The notes beneath the pieces are model-generated. The model had not been told where the DNA came from, did no database searches, and worked only from the letters and a program-made list of their open reading frames with translations. Of a stretch of 64,000 bases of DNA, positions 55,109 to 63,913 are shown one piece after another. The position numbers and the translations under genes were made by a program. Within the stretch, counting starts at the first letter, position 1, and every line of letters begins with the position of its first letter. This stretch comes from an uncultured Bacteroidales bacterium (GTDB lineage Bacteria; Bacteroidota; Bacteroidia; Bacteroidales; Muribaculaceae), in the NCBI GenBank assembly GCA_902776835.1, contig CACYRK010000005.1:46425-110424 (forward strand). Direction: 5' to 3'.

Positions 55109-56488
55109 ATGACTGTTTTAAGAAGATTTTTCCTCATAGTGCTGGCAAGCGCAATGGCGCTCGCCGCAGCAGCGCAAATCACATTCAGCGGCAATAGCCG
55201 CGACGTGATGGAGATTGAGCCCGAATTCAGCACCGGCCTCAAGCGCATCTTCGTGCTCAACAGCGCGGAGGGCGTGTCAATGACCTATACCGCCACTACC
55301 GAGAACCCCGTCACTTGGTCGGTTTACGACGAAATGGGCGGCGCTTACGCCACCGAGGTCGAGGGCGTAGAGTTCAACGGCCTTGAGTCGACGCTCCATA
55401 ATGTGAAGGCCGATTGCGGCTACATCATCACCGAGGGCACCACACCATATTACTTCTGGGTCACCGACTATTCAAAGCACATGTTCTCAATATCGTCGGT
55501 CGACGCACGCAGCGACGGCGACTGCTCAACAGTGACCATCAACGTCGACGGTCAGGGTGCCGACATACCTTACTTCACCATCACCGGTGTACGCAAGGTG
55601 CTCTCGCGCGACATCAAACTCAGTTACCAGAACCTCGCGTGGAGCGACGACGAGCACTGGCATTCGGTAGATACCGTGGAGACCCTGGAGAGCCTCAAAC
55701 CCACCATCGTCATCCCGGCACCACTGTGCAACACCACGTTCACCATCTCTGGCGACCGCTTCCTCGAATTCTGGGACATGGCCAGCGTCAAGAGCAAGAC
55801 GAGCGACCTCTACGTCACCGCGGCTGTCGATGCTCACGCCACGGCCACTCAGGAGAGCCGCGATAACCCCAACGAGCAAAAATCGGGCGATGAGATGTCG
55901 CTCGGCGGATCGGCACCGGTTCACATCTATTTCCAGAGTTTCGTCACCGATGCCGTGGTGCATCGTGAGTGGCAGATGGCCACCGACGCCGATTTCAACG
56001 ACATTGTGCTGCGCATCAATCAGGACGACTACGAGGAGACCTTCAACGATGCCGGAGAGTACTACTGGCGCTTCGTTGCCGCAAATGCCGACGGCACTTG
56101 CGAGACAATCAGCGAGACGTTTACTGTGAACGTCGGCGTCAGCGTGCTGCAAATCCCCAACGTGTTCACCCCCGGCGTTACCGAGGGCCAGAACGACATC
56201 TGGATGGTGAGTTACAGTTCAATCACCGAGTTCCACTGCTGGATTTACAACCGATGGGGCGTGCTGATGTGCGAATTCACCGACCCCGCCCAGGGCTGGG
56301 ATGGTTATTATAAGGGCAAACTGGTCCCCACTGGGGTTTATTACTATGTTATCCAGGCCAGGGGCAGCGACGGGCAGAAATACAAACGCAGCGGCGACAT
56401 CAACGTGATTCGCTACCGCAAAAACGAGGCACCCGACATCAACCCCAACCCCAATCCCGACATCGTCCCCGACGGCGACGGCCAATAA
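55109..56488 (+). CDS. Secreted protein with type B T9SS sorting domain (gliding-motility CHU_C-like)
   Basis: 459 residues from ATG 55109. A signal peptide (about 1-24, ending AAAAQ) and two or three unassigned beta-rich domains precede a C-terminal type B sorting domain (about 350-440): IPNVFTPGVTEGQNDIW, WIYNRWGVLMCE, GWDGYYKGKLVPTGVYYYVI and INVIRYRK. A 20-residue Asn/Pro/Asp-rich tail follows. The protein should be exported by the type IX secretion system and displayed or released at the surface. The function of the N-terminal domains is unknown. Confidence 0.87.
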   Translation: MTVLRRFFLIVLASAMALAAAAQITFSGNSRDVMEIEPEFSTGLKRIFVLNSAEGVSMTYTATTENPVTWSVYDEMGGAYATEVEGVEFNGLESTLHNVKADCGYIITEGTTPYYFWVTDYSKHMFSISSVDARSDGDCSTVTINVDGQGADIPYFTITGVRKVLSRDIKLSYQNLAWSDDEHWHSVDTVETLESLKPTIVIPAPLCNTTFTISGDRFLEFWDMASVKSKTSDLYVTAAVDAHATATQESRDNPNEQKSGDEMSLGGSAPVHIYFQSFVTDAVVHREWQMATDADFNDIVLRINQDDYEETFNDAGEYYWRFVAANADGTCETISETFTVNVGVSVLQIPNVFTPGVTEGQNDIWMVSYSSITEFHCWIYNRWGVLMCEFTDPAQGWDGYYKGKLVPTGVYYYVIQARGSDGQKYKRSGDINVIRYRKNEAPDINPNPNPDIVPDGDGQ

Positions 56489-56506
56489 GAATAACATATA
56501 ATGTTC

Positions 56507-56526
56507 ACGCGTGCGCGCACGCGCGC
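56507..56526. repeat. GC-alternating tract before uvrA
   Basis: CGCGTGCGCGCACGCGCGC alternates purine and pyrimidine and is self-complementary in part. Similar tracts are upstream of the lysine operon. Confidence 0.6.
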
Positions 56527-56539
56527 AACAACATCAATC

Positions 56540-59377
56540 ATGACTCTTAACGGAAAAGACACCGATTGTGTCACCGTGCTCGGAGCACGGGTGCACAACC
56601 TGAAAAACATAGATGTGGAAATTCCACATTACAGCCTCACCGTCATCACCGGGCTTAGCGGCAGCGGCAAGTCGTCGCTGGCCTTCGACACCATCTTTGC
56701 CGAGGGCCAACGACGCTATCTGGAGACGTTCTCGGCCTACGCGCGAGGCATGCTGGGCGTGCTCGAGCGTCCGGCGGTCGACATGATCACGGGACTGAAT
56801 CCCGTAATCTCAATCGCGCAGAAAACCGTCAACAAAAACCCGCGGAGCACCGTGGGCACCACCACCGAGGTCTACGACTACCTGCGCCTGCTCTACGCGC
56901 GCATCGGCGAGGCCTACAGTTACACCTCGGGCGAGCGCATGGTGAAATACACCGTCGACAAGATTCTCAACCTCATCGTCGAGCGTTACGAGGGGCACCG
57001 CATCTACATCCTCGCGCCGCTGGTGAAGAACCGCAAGGGGCATTACCGCGAACTCTTCGAGAACCTGCGCAAGAAGGGCTTTATGCACGTGCGCGTCGAT
57101 GGCGAGTTGCGCGAAATCACCTTCGGCATGAAACTCGACCGCTACAAGAACCACTCGGTGGAACTGGTTGTCGACCGCCTCAGGGCGGCAGCGAAGGACA
57201 CGCGACGCTTGCAAGAATCAATCGAGAAAGCATTCATCCAGGGCGACGGACAGATGATTGTCCTCGACTGCGAAACCGACAATGTGGGCTACTTCAGCAA
57301 GTCGCTCATGGACCCCGCTACGGGGCTGAGTTACGCCGAGCCGGCTCCGCACAACTTCTCGTTCAACTCGCCGCTGGGCGCTTGCCCACGATGCAAGGGA
57401 CTGGGCTTTGTCAACCTCATCGACCGCGACAAGATTATGCCCGACACCTCGCTGTCGATTCGCAACGGCGCAATACTGCCACTGGGAAAATACAAAAATT
57501 CGCTCATCTTTTGGCAAATACAGGCCATCTGTGAGAAATATGACTGCTCGCTCGACACACCAGTCGACCAACTGCCCGACGAGGCCATCGACGAGATAAT
57601 GAGCGGCACCGACGAGCGCCTGAACCTGCGCAACGAAACGATAGGCACAAGCAACTTCTTCCTCTCGTTCGACGGCCTTATCAAGTACATCGAGATGCAG
57701 CAGGACGACAACGCGTCGTCAAAGGCGCAGAAGTGGGCCGGACAGTTCTATTCGCGCATGACGTGCCCCGAGTGTCACGGACAGCGCCTCAACAAGGTGG
57801 CGCTGCATTTCCGCGTCAACGGCATGAACATCGCGCAACTGGCGGCAATGGATATCGAGCAGTTACGCGACTGGATCGACGACCTGCACAACCATCTCGA
57901 CAACCAGCAGTGGACCATAGCCCGCGAAATAGTCAAGGAGATATCGAGCCGACTGAATTTTATGCTCGATGTGGGCCTCGACTACGTGTCGCTCAACCGC
58001 AGTTCGGCGTCGCTCTCAGGCGGCGAGAGCCAGCGCATAAGACTGGCCACGCAAATCGGGTCACAACTGGTCAACGTGCTATACATCCTCGATGAGCCGA
58101 GCATAGGCCTGCACCAGCGCGACAACAACCGCCTGATCGACTCGCTGAAGCGATTGCGCGACGACGGCAACACGGTCATCGTCGTCGAGCACGACAAGGA
58201 CATGATGCTCAACGCCGATTATGTCGTCGATATCGGTCCGTTGGCGGGGCGCAAGGGCGGCAATGTGGTGTTCGCCGGAACGCCAAAGCAACTGCTTAAG
58301 GCCGACACCATCACAGCGCAATATCTCAACGGAATCAAGTCGATCGACGTGCCTGCAGAGCGGCGTAGCGGCAACGGACGCTACATCACGCTGCGTGGAT
58401 GCCAGGGCAACAACCTCAAGAACGTCGATGTCACGCTGCCCCTGGGCACGTTTATATGTATCACCGGCGTGAGCGGAAGCGGCAAGTCGTCGCTGATCAA
58501 CGCCACGCTGCAGCCAATTCTCAGCCAGAAACTGTATCGGTCGAACACCGAGCCGCTGCCCTACAAAGCCATCGAGGGCATCGAAAATGTCGACAAGGTG
58601 GTTACCGTCGACCAGGCTCCGCTGGGTAAGAGCCCGCGAAGCAACGCGGCAACCTACACCGGGGTCTTCACCGACATACGCAACCTCTTCGTCAACCTGC
58701 CTGAGGCTAAGATTCGAGCCTACAAGCCAGGTCGTTTCTCGTTCAATATCTCGGGAGGACGTTGCGAAGCATGTAAGGGAAATGGGTATAAAACGGTGGA
58801 AATGAACTTCTTACCTGATGTGCTCGTGCCTTGCGAAGAATGTGGCGGAAAACGCTATAACCGTGAAACTCTGGAAGTTAAGTTCAAAGGCAAGTCGATA
58901 GCCGATGTCCTCGACATGACGATAAATCAAGCCGTGGAATTTTTCGACGCCATTCCGGCCATTCTCAACAAGATTAAGGTGCTGCAGGATGTGGGACTGG
59001 GATACATCAAACTCGGACAACCGTCAAGCACTCTCTCCGGAGGTGAGAGCCAGCGCGTGAAATTGGCTGCCGAACTGTCGAAGCGCGACACCGGACGCAC
59101 AATCTACATCCTCGACGAGCCGACGACAGGTCTCCATTTCGAAGATATTAAGGTGCTTTTGGGCGTACTTCAAAAATTGGTCCAAAAAGGAAATACCGTC
59201 ATCGTCATCGAACACAACCTCGACGTCATAAAGTGTGCCGATTACATCATCGACATGGGACCCGAGGGTGGGAGAGGGGGTGGTCAGGTGGTGGCCTTCG
59301 GAACTCCTGAGCAGGTGGCCACGGTCAGCAAGTCAATCACCGCGCGTTACCTCCGCCCAGAACTAAAGAAGAAATAA
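56540..59377 (+). CDS. uvrA: Excinuclease ABC subunit A
   Basis: 945 residues from ATG 56540. An in-frame ATG at 56501 would add a 13-residue extension encoded by the GC-alternating tract and is not favoured. Both ABC ATPase halves are complete: Walker A GLSGSGKSSLAFD and GVSGSGKSSLIN, signatures LSGGESQRI and LSGGESQRV, and zinc modules CPRCKG, CPECHG and CEACKG...CEECGG. It recognises DNA damage with UvrB. It is 51 bases after the T9SS-cargo gene and ends at a strong terminator. Confidence 0.96.
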   Translation: MTLNGKDTDCVTVLGARVHNLKNIDVEIPHYSLTVITGLSGSGKSSLAFDTIFAEGQRRYLETFSAYARGMLGVLERPAVDMITGLNPVISIAQKTVNKNPRSTVGTTTEVYDYLRLLYARIGEAYSYTSGERMVKYTVDKILNLIVERYEGHRIYILAPLVKNRKGHYRELFENLRKKGFMHVRVDGELREITFGMKLDRYKNHSVELVVDRLRAAAKDTRRLQESIEKAFIQGDGQMIVLDCETDNVGYFSKSLMDPATGLSYAEPAPHNFSFNSPLGACPRCKGLGFVNLIDRDKIMPDTSLSIRNGAILPLGKYKNSLIFWQIQAICEKYDCSLDTPVDQLPDEAIDEIMSGTDERLNLRNETIGTSNFFLSFDGLIKYIEMQQDDNASSKAQKWAGQFYSRMTCPECHGQRLNKVALHFRVNGMNIAQLAAMDIEQLRDWIDDLHNHLDNQQWTIAREIVKEISSRLNFMLDVGLDYVSLNRSSASLSGGESQRIRLATQIGSQLVNVLYILDEPSIGLHQRDNNRLIDSLKRLRDDGNTVIVVEHDKDMMLNADYVVDIGPLAGRKGGNVVFAGTPKQLLKADTITAQYLNGIKSIDVPAERRSGNGRYITLRGCQGNNLKNVDVTLPLGTFICITGVSGSGKSSLINATLQPILSQKLYRSNTEPLPYKAIEGIENVDKVVTVDQAPLGKSPRSNAATYTGVFTDIRNLFVNLPEAKIRAYKPGRFSFNISGGRCEACKGNGYKTVEMNFLPDVLVPCEECGGKRYNRETLEVKFKGKSIADVLDMTINQAVEFFDAIPAILNKIKVLQDVGLGYIKLGQPSSTLSGGESQRVKLAAELSKRDTGRTIYILDEPTTGLHFEDIKVLLGVLQKLVQKGNTVIVIEHNLDVIKCADYIIDMGPEGGRGGGQVVAFGTPEQVATVSKSITARYLRPELKKK

Positions 59378-59383
59378 TCGCGG

Positions 59384-59416
59384 CGCCCGGAGTTAATTCT
59401 CCGGGCGTTTTTTTTA
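59384..59416 (+). terminator. Terminator of uvrA
   Basis: CGCCCGGAG and CTCCGGGCG form a 9-bp stem with a 6-base loop, followed by nine T. Confidence 0.9.
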
Positions 59417-60510
59417 TCTTATCCCTCGCCTGATCGCCTGAGGGGCCTTTACCATTTCCAGTTAGTGTAAAAAATATGGTTCGGTACGCTTTACCGCACC
59501 CAAATTGGCATCTTCTTGGCATAAATGGTGGGGTAGAGTAGGGGTGTTTCATAACCCGAAACGCCGCTTTCTGCAATTTTTCTGGCATCAAGGGCATTTT
59601 GCCTGGTTTTGGGGTTAACTTGCTATGAAAGTGTGGGTTAACCCCAAAATCGGCTTCGCTCAACTTTTTCAGAATTTTCTGGCCCTATTTACCCCTCATT
59701 TTCACCAAAAATTTCGCCGTGAAATCGAGTTGAGCGGCATTTTGGCCGTTTCTTGGCGTTTTACCACGAATGGTTTACCGTCACAAATTCGCAAATCCAC
59801 CGCCCCGTTTGCGTTCTGAATCAGCCCGCGTGCGACACAAAACAGGGTGTTTCGTTTCGTTAAGTCGGTTTGCGTCGGCTCAAGCCGCATTGCGTTTGCA
59901 AATTTACATAAGCACAGTTTGCAAAATGCTTGAATTTTGACATTTACAAAATTTTACAATCTCTGTAATCTCCTAATAATCAGCATTATTTCGCTTAAAC
60001 CTTTTAGTATTGAATTAAGAAATATGGTCATATTCAAGAAATGCTTTAATATTTGTGGTTCATGTAGTGTGTAATGCATTGAAAAATAGAAACATACCAC
60101 AAAAACCTAAAGCAATACTTTATGGTTTGTGTTTGCATTTGCAACTCGCGGGTTTTAGGCGCTGTTTGCCGTGCGAAATAGCCAAGTGTGCAGATTTGTG
60201 AATTTAAATTTGCATATCTCAAATATCTGTTTTAAATTTGCATTTGAAAAATTTTGGTTCGCAAATCGACAATTCACATTCGCACATCGATTTTTCTGCG
60301 ATTTTTTTCGCATTTTTGTGCGTTCAAAACAACGGCCATTTTTGGGGTGGTTTTCTGGGCGTCTTCGATGTGGTGAATTTTTGATCAACGGCAGCCTGAT
60401 TTTTCCGGGTCGAGATGCAAAGTTTTTGACTTCGATCACCAGTTTTTCCGGAAATGGGAATTTTTGGTGTTTGTCAAAAATCGACAACCCCAACCCGTCT
60501 CTTATTTTAA
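59417..60510. other. About 1.1 kb without a convincing gene
   Basis: Short ORFs on both strands (largest 127 codons, 60155-60538 minus) have skewed Lys/Asn/Phe composition and no domain. Visible structure: a perfect 13-bp inverted repeat TTTTGGGGTTAAC at 59607-59619 with its complement at 59637-59649, and two direct copies of TTTAAATTTGCAT near 60204 and 60232. The base composition becomes strongly AT-rich after 59900, with many TTTGCA/TTCGCA-like words. It could hold a degraded gene, an RNA gene or a regulatory region for the HTH gene; nothing is decisive. Confidence 0.5.
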
Positions 60511-60518
60511 TATTTTTG
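60511..60518 (+). promoter_or_regulatory. Promoter -7 box of the HTH-protein gene
   Basis: Plus-strand TATTTTTG, ending 4 bases before the GTG start. Confidence 0.55.
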
Positions 60519-60522
60519 TATC

Positions 60523-61041
60523 GTGGATATAGTATCAAGGTTGAAGGCGTTCTTGCAACGCAGCGGAATTAACAACTCGCAGTTTGCCGACACGTGCGAG
60601 ATTCCCCGACCCACCCTCTCGCAGTTGCTCAATGGGCGCAACAAGAAGGTGAGCGACGAACTCATCTCAAAAATTCACCGTGCCTACCCAGGCCTGAATA
60701 TCATGTGGCTGATGTTCGGCGACGGCGACATGTTTGTTCCAAATGAGAACTATGGCACAACAAGTGCTCCGGCTCAACTCGATGAGAATGCCAACCGCGG
60801 CGAGCACCCCGCCACCAGTAAGGCAATTTCGTTCGGCGACGATGTGGCTTACCAACAGCCGCAGCCGGCAGCGGCGCAAAAAGCGATGAACGACGCCTTC
60901 GAGAGCATCGTGCGAAACGCGGCGGCTCCGCGTCGGGGCGCCGCACGGCCCGCAGCACCCATCGACGGAGAGCGAAAAGTGGTCTCAATCATGGTGCTCT
61001 ACAGCGATGGGCGTTTCGAAACGTTCTCCCCGCAAAATTGA
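60523..61041 (+). CDS. Short HTH (XRE-type) DNA-binding protein
   Basis: 172 residues from GTG 60523. An N-terminal helix-turn-helix (about 5-60: NNSQFADTCEIPRPTLSQLL) is followed by the typical Bacteroidales link YPGLNIMWLMFGDGDMF. The rest (about 75-150) is Ala/Gln/Pro-rich and likely disordered, ending in a short conserved-looking strand KVVSIMVLYSDGRFETF. It is probably a transcription factor of unknown target. The promoter box is 4 bases from the GTG. Confidence 0.85.
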   Translation: MDIVSRLKAFLQRSGINNSQFADTCEIPRPTLSQLLNGRNKKVSDELISKIHRAYPGLNIMWLMFGDGDMFVPNENYGTTSAPAQLDENANRGEHPATSKAISFGDDVAYQQPQPAAAQKAMNDAFESIVRNAAAPRRGAARPAAPIDGERKVVSIMVLYSDGRFETFSPQN

Positions 61042-61145
61042 CCTTGAAAACCTTAAACCACAACGCGAGTTGTCATTTTATGGCAATTAGCGCAACTCCT
61101 GTAGTTTCACCTGGAACATCAGCAATTAGCCCTGGACTCTGTCGC

Positions 61146-61200
61146 AAAAACACGCTCGGCACCCACTCTGGCTCGCAATGCCAATGTGGGTGCCGAGTGT
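61146..61200 (-). terminator. Terminator of the pyrK-pyrD operon
   Basis: ACGCTCGGCACCCA (61152-61165) pairs with TGGGTGCCGAGTGT (61187-61200) with one G-T pair and a 21-base loop. On the minus strand it runs into GTTTTTG. Confidence 0.7.
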
Positions 61201-61217
61201 CTTTGGCTCCTGGTCGT

Positions 61218-62135
61218 TTATGGCGTTTTCATCGCGCCTGTGATTGCGCTCATGTCGGCCATATTGTGCCGCTCCATGTAGTCCTCGATATACGCGATGG
61301 CTTTGACCGATGTCGTCGGGTCGATAAAGTTGGCGGTGCCAATCTGCACTGCGCTGGCGCCGGCAAGAAGGAATTCCACGGCGTCGCGCCCGCACGTGAT
61401 GCCGCCAAGGCCCACCACGGGGATGCGCACCGCCTGGCTCACCTGCCACACCATGCGCACGGCGATGGGGCGGATGGCAGCGCCCGAGAGGCCGCCGGTG
61501 ATGGTCGACAGGTAGGGGCGCTGGCGCTCCACGTCTATGGCCATGCCCAGGAAGGTGTTGGTAAGCGACACCGAGTCGGCGCCGGCTTCCTCGACGGCGC
61601 GCGCGATGAGTGTGATGTCTGTGACGTTGGGGGTGAGTTTTACCATCAGGTGACGCGACCAAATTTGTCGCGCGGCGACAACAACAGCGGCCGCCATTGA
61701 GGGGTCGGTGCCGAAACTCATGCCGCCCTGTTTCACGTTGGGGCACGAGATGTTGATTTCCACGGCGGCGATGCGGTCCAGAGGGCGAAGGCGATCGCAC
61801 ACGGCAACGTAGTCGTCGACGCTGCTGCCGCTCACGTTCACCACAAGCGACGTGTCAAGCGACGCGATGCGGGGGTAGATGTTCTCGACAAAATAGTCCA
61901 CTCCCTTGTTCTGCAGGCCCACGGCGTTCAGCATGCCGCTCGGAGTCTCTACCATGCGGGGCGACGCGTTGCCCTGGCGGGCATGCAGCGTGGTTCCCTT
62001 AACCGAGATGCCGCCCAGCGACGACAGGTCGATAAAGTCGGCAAGTTCCTCGCCGTAGCCGCACGTGCCGCTGGCGAGCATAACAGGATTTTTCATCCTC
62101 AGGCCGTTGCCTAAGTCTACGCTTAAATCTACCAT
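61218..62135 (-). CDS. pyrD: Dihydroorotate dehydrogenase, class 1B catalytic subunit
   Basis: 305 residues from ATG 62135; upstream reading overlaps pyrK out of frame. FMN-barrel landmarks are VMLASGTCGYGEE, VGLQNKGVDYF, the active-site Cys in EINISCPNVKQGG, and LGGITCGRDAVEFLLAGASAVQIGTA (given in part). It oxidises dihydroorotate to orotate, passing electrons through PyrK to NAD. Its start overlaps the end of pyrK by 7 bases. Confidence 0.95.
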   Translation of the reverse strand: MVDLSVDLGNGLRMKNPVMLASGTCGYGEELADFIDLSSLGGISVKGTTLHARQGNASPRMVETPSGMLNAVGLQNKGVDYFVENIYPRIASLDTSLVVNVSGSSVDDYVAVCDRLRPLDRIAAVEINISCPNVKQGGMSFGTDPSMAAAVVVAARQIWSRHLMVKLTPNVTDITLIARAVEEAGADSVSLTNTFLGMAIDVERQRPYLSTITGGLSGAAIRPIAVRMVWQVSQAVRIPVVGLGGITCGRDAVEFLLAGASAVQIGTANFIDPTTSVKAIAYIEDYMERHNMADMSAITGAMKTP

Positions 62136-62893
62136 TTCAGTCGTTTTATGTTGAATACGGGACCTTCTTTGCACACGCACACGTTGCCCGCGTCCACCGT
62201 GTCCTCGACACAGCACAGGCAGGCGCCGATGCCGCACGCCATCATGTTCTCCAGGCTCACCTCACAACTGATGCCGCGAGAGCGGGCTATCGCAGCCACA
62301 GCCTTCATCATCGGCAGCGGGCCGCAGCACGCTATGTGGTCAATCTCGCCATCGGTGAGCAGCGGGTGGTCGGTGACCAGGCCGCGGTGGCCCATGCTGC
62401 CGTCCTCGGTGGTGACCCGGGTCTCGCCGGTCTGTTTGAACAGTTCCAACTGAAGCAGGTCCGACGTCGTTCGGGCACCAAGCAGAAACTTCACATCCAC
62501 GCCCAGCGTCACCAGGCGTTTGCCGAGCATCAGCAGTGGGGCTGTGCCCACACCGCCGCCTACAAGCAGAACATTGCCACGAACCGACAAATCAAAACCG
62601 CGGCCCAGAGGCAGGATGATGCTCAGGCGTGAGCCCTCGGGAAGGTCGCACAGAGCGTTTGTCCCGGCGCCAGCACGGCGAACCAGCAGCCACATCTCAC
62701 GGCGGTCGGCCCAGTTGATCGAGATGGGGCGACGCAAGTAGGTCGACTTGCTGTTCGGTATCTCAACCTGGACAAACTGTCCCGGCTCAACCTCAGGCAT
62801 CTCGCCCTTCACCGGCATCATGCGCAACAGCGCGTAGTTGCGCCCATGGGGCACCACCTCGCGCACCTTGAAATCCATCACACTTTTTTTCAT
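62129..62893 (-). CDS. pyrK: Dihydroorotate dehydrogenase electron-transfer subunit
   Basis: 254 residues. The ferredoxin-reductase-like FAD domain has YLRRPISIN, and the NAD part GNVLLVGGGVGTAPLLML. The [2Fe-2S] cysteines lie in the C-terminal segment MACGIGACLCC followed by CVCKEGPVF. The start MKKSVMDFKVREVV matches what is usual for the family, so the ATG at 62893 is kept although the promoter box ends only 4 bases before it. Confidence 0.95.
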   Translation of the reverse strand: MKKSVMDFKVREVVPHGRNYALLRMMPVKGEMPEVEPGQFVQVEIPNSKSTYLRRPISINWADRREMWLLVRRAGAGTNALCDLPEGSRLSIILPLGRGFDLSVRGNVLLVGGGVGTAPLLMLGKRLVTLGVDVKFLLGARTTSDLLQLELFKQTGETRVTTEDGSMGHRGLVTDHPLLTDGEIDHIACCGPLPMMKAVAAIARSRGISCEVSLENMMACGIGACLCCVEDTVDAGNVCVCKEGPVFNIKRLKW

Positions 62894-62897
62894 GCCA

Positions 62898-62905
62898 CAA
62901 AGTTA
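62898..62905 (-). promoter_or_regulatory. Promoter -7 box of pyrK-pyrD
   Basis: Minus-strand TAACTTTG; with 4 bases to the ATG, transcription would start at or beside the first codon. Confidence 0.6.
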
Positions 62906-62984
62906 CTAAATTTCACCCAATCCCACACCATTTTTCTAAAAACCTTCCACCCACCACACCTTATTAATATATAATATATAGTCC

Positions 62985-63540
62985 CCACCCCCGTTCGCCA
63001 TGCCGCGGCTTCGTCGCGGCCCCCTCGCCTTGCAGCCATCGCAGTGTCGCAGCCACCCCGCAGTGCTGCCCGCCTAGCCGCCGCCCAAGCAGCCCCCAGC
63101 CGTGCCGCCCCCGCCCGTTCGCCATGCCGCGGCTCCGTCGCGGCCACCCCCTTGCAGCCATCGCCGTGCCGCAGCCACCCCGCAGTGCCGCCCGCCTAGC
63201 CGCCGCCCAAGCAGCCCCCAGCCGTGCCGCCCCCGCCCGTTTGCCATGCCGCGGCTCCGTCGCAGCCCCCTCGCAGTGCCGCCCGCCGCCGTGCCGCCCA
63301 AGCAACCCCCAGCCGTGCCGCCCCCTCCCGTTCGCCATGCCGCGGCTCCGTCGCGGCCCCCCCGCCTTGCAGCCATCGCAGTGTCGCAGCCACCCCGCGG
63401 TGCCGCTCGCCTAGCCGCCGCCCAAGCAACCCCCAGCCGTGCCGCCACCCCGTTCGCCATGCCGCGGCTCCGTCGCGGCCACCCTCCAGCAGTGCAGTCC
63501 CCTTCCCGGCGGTCGCGGCCGCCCCGCCAGCCGCCCCTCG
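62985..63540. repeat. GC-rich repeat array with a period near 121 bp
   Basis: The core CCGTTCGCCATGCCGCGG with CTCCGTCGCGGCC occurs at about 62991, 63116, 63237, 63329 and 63450 (spacings about 125, 121, 92, 121). Between cores are conserved stretches such as TAGCCGCCGCCCAAGCA and CCCAGCCGTGCCGCC. It fills the space between the pyrK promoter and the rRNA promoter. Long ORFs on both strands across it have repeat-only composition. Confidence 0.88.
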
Positions 63541-63665
63541 CGGGCCTTGCCGCGCTGGCTCCCTCGCTGCCCCCTCTGGCGTGAAAATATATTTTCCCCA
63601 CATGGCTGGTTCTCAGCCCGTTGTGTTTCCGCTGAAATTTTTTTGAAAAAAAGTCGCGAAAAAAA

Positions 63666-63697
63666 TTTGGCCATGTCGTCCGGGAGCAGTAATTTTG
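63666..63697 (+). promoter_or_regulatory. rRNA operon promoter
   Basis: TTTG at 63666-63669, a 20-base spacer and TAATTTTG at 63690-63697 match the Bacteroidota -33/-7 pattern. The A/T-rich stretch upstream (63640-63665) may be an UP-like element. Confidence 0.75.
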
Positions 63698-63913
63698 CAC
63701 CGCTTTTCGCCCCAAGTCGGGGCGTTGAGCGCTCGGAAGAGCTCCTTGACATGGTGGAGAGAACAGCAAAGATGTAGTACGAAGGGACATTAGAAGAATG
63801 TCCCCGTCAAGTCGTGAACACAGAATAAGCACAGCGGACACAAAACATCGGACGGGCCGGGGCGCCGAATCGTGGCGCGCGTTTTTCACAGAGAAAAAGA
63901 TAAAACGAGATAT
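63698..63913 (+). other. Leader of the rRNA transcript
   Basis: About 215 bases between the promoter and 16S rRNA, including a stem around GGGACATTAGAAGAATGTCCC (about 63784-63804). It probably takes part in processing of pre-16S rRNA. No gene is seen. Confidence 0.6.

Noticed and set aside
60155..60538. 127-codon minus-strand ORF in the 1.1-kb gap
   Set aside because: Lys/Asn/Phe-rich composition, no domain, and it overlaps the HTH gene promoter and start.
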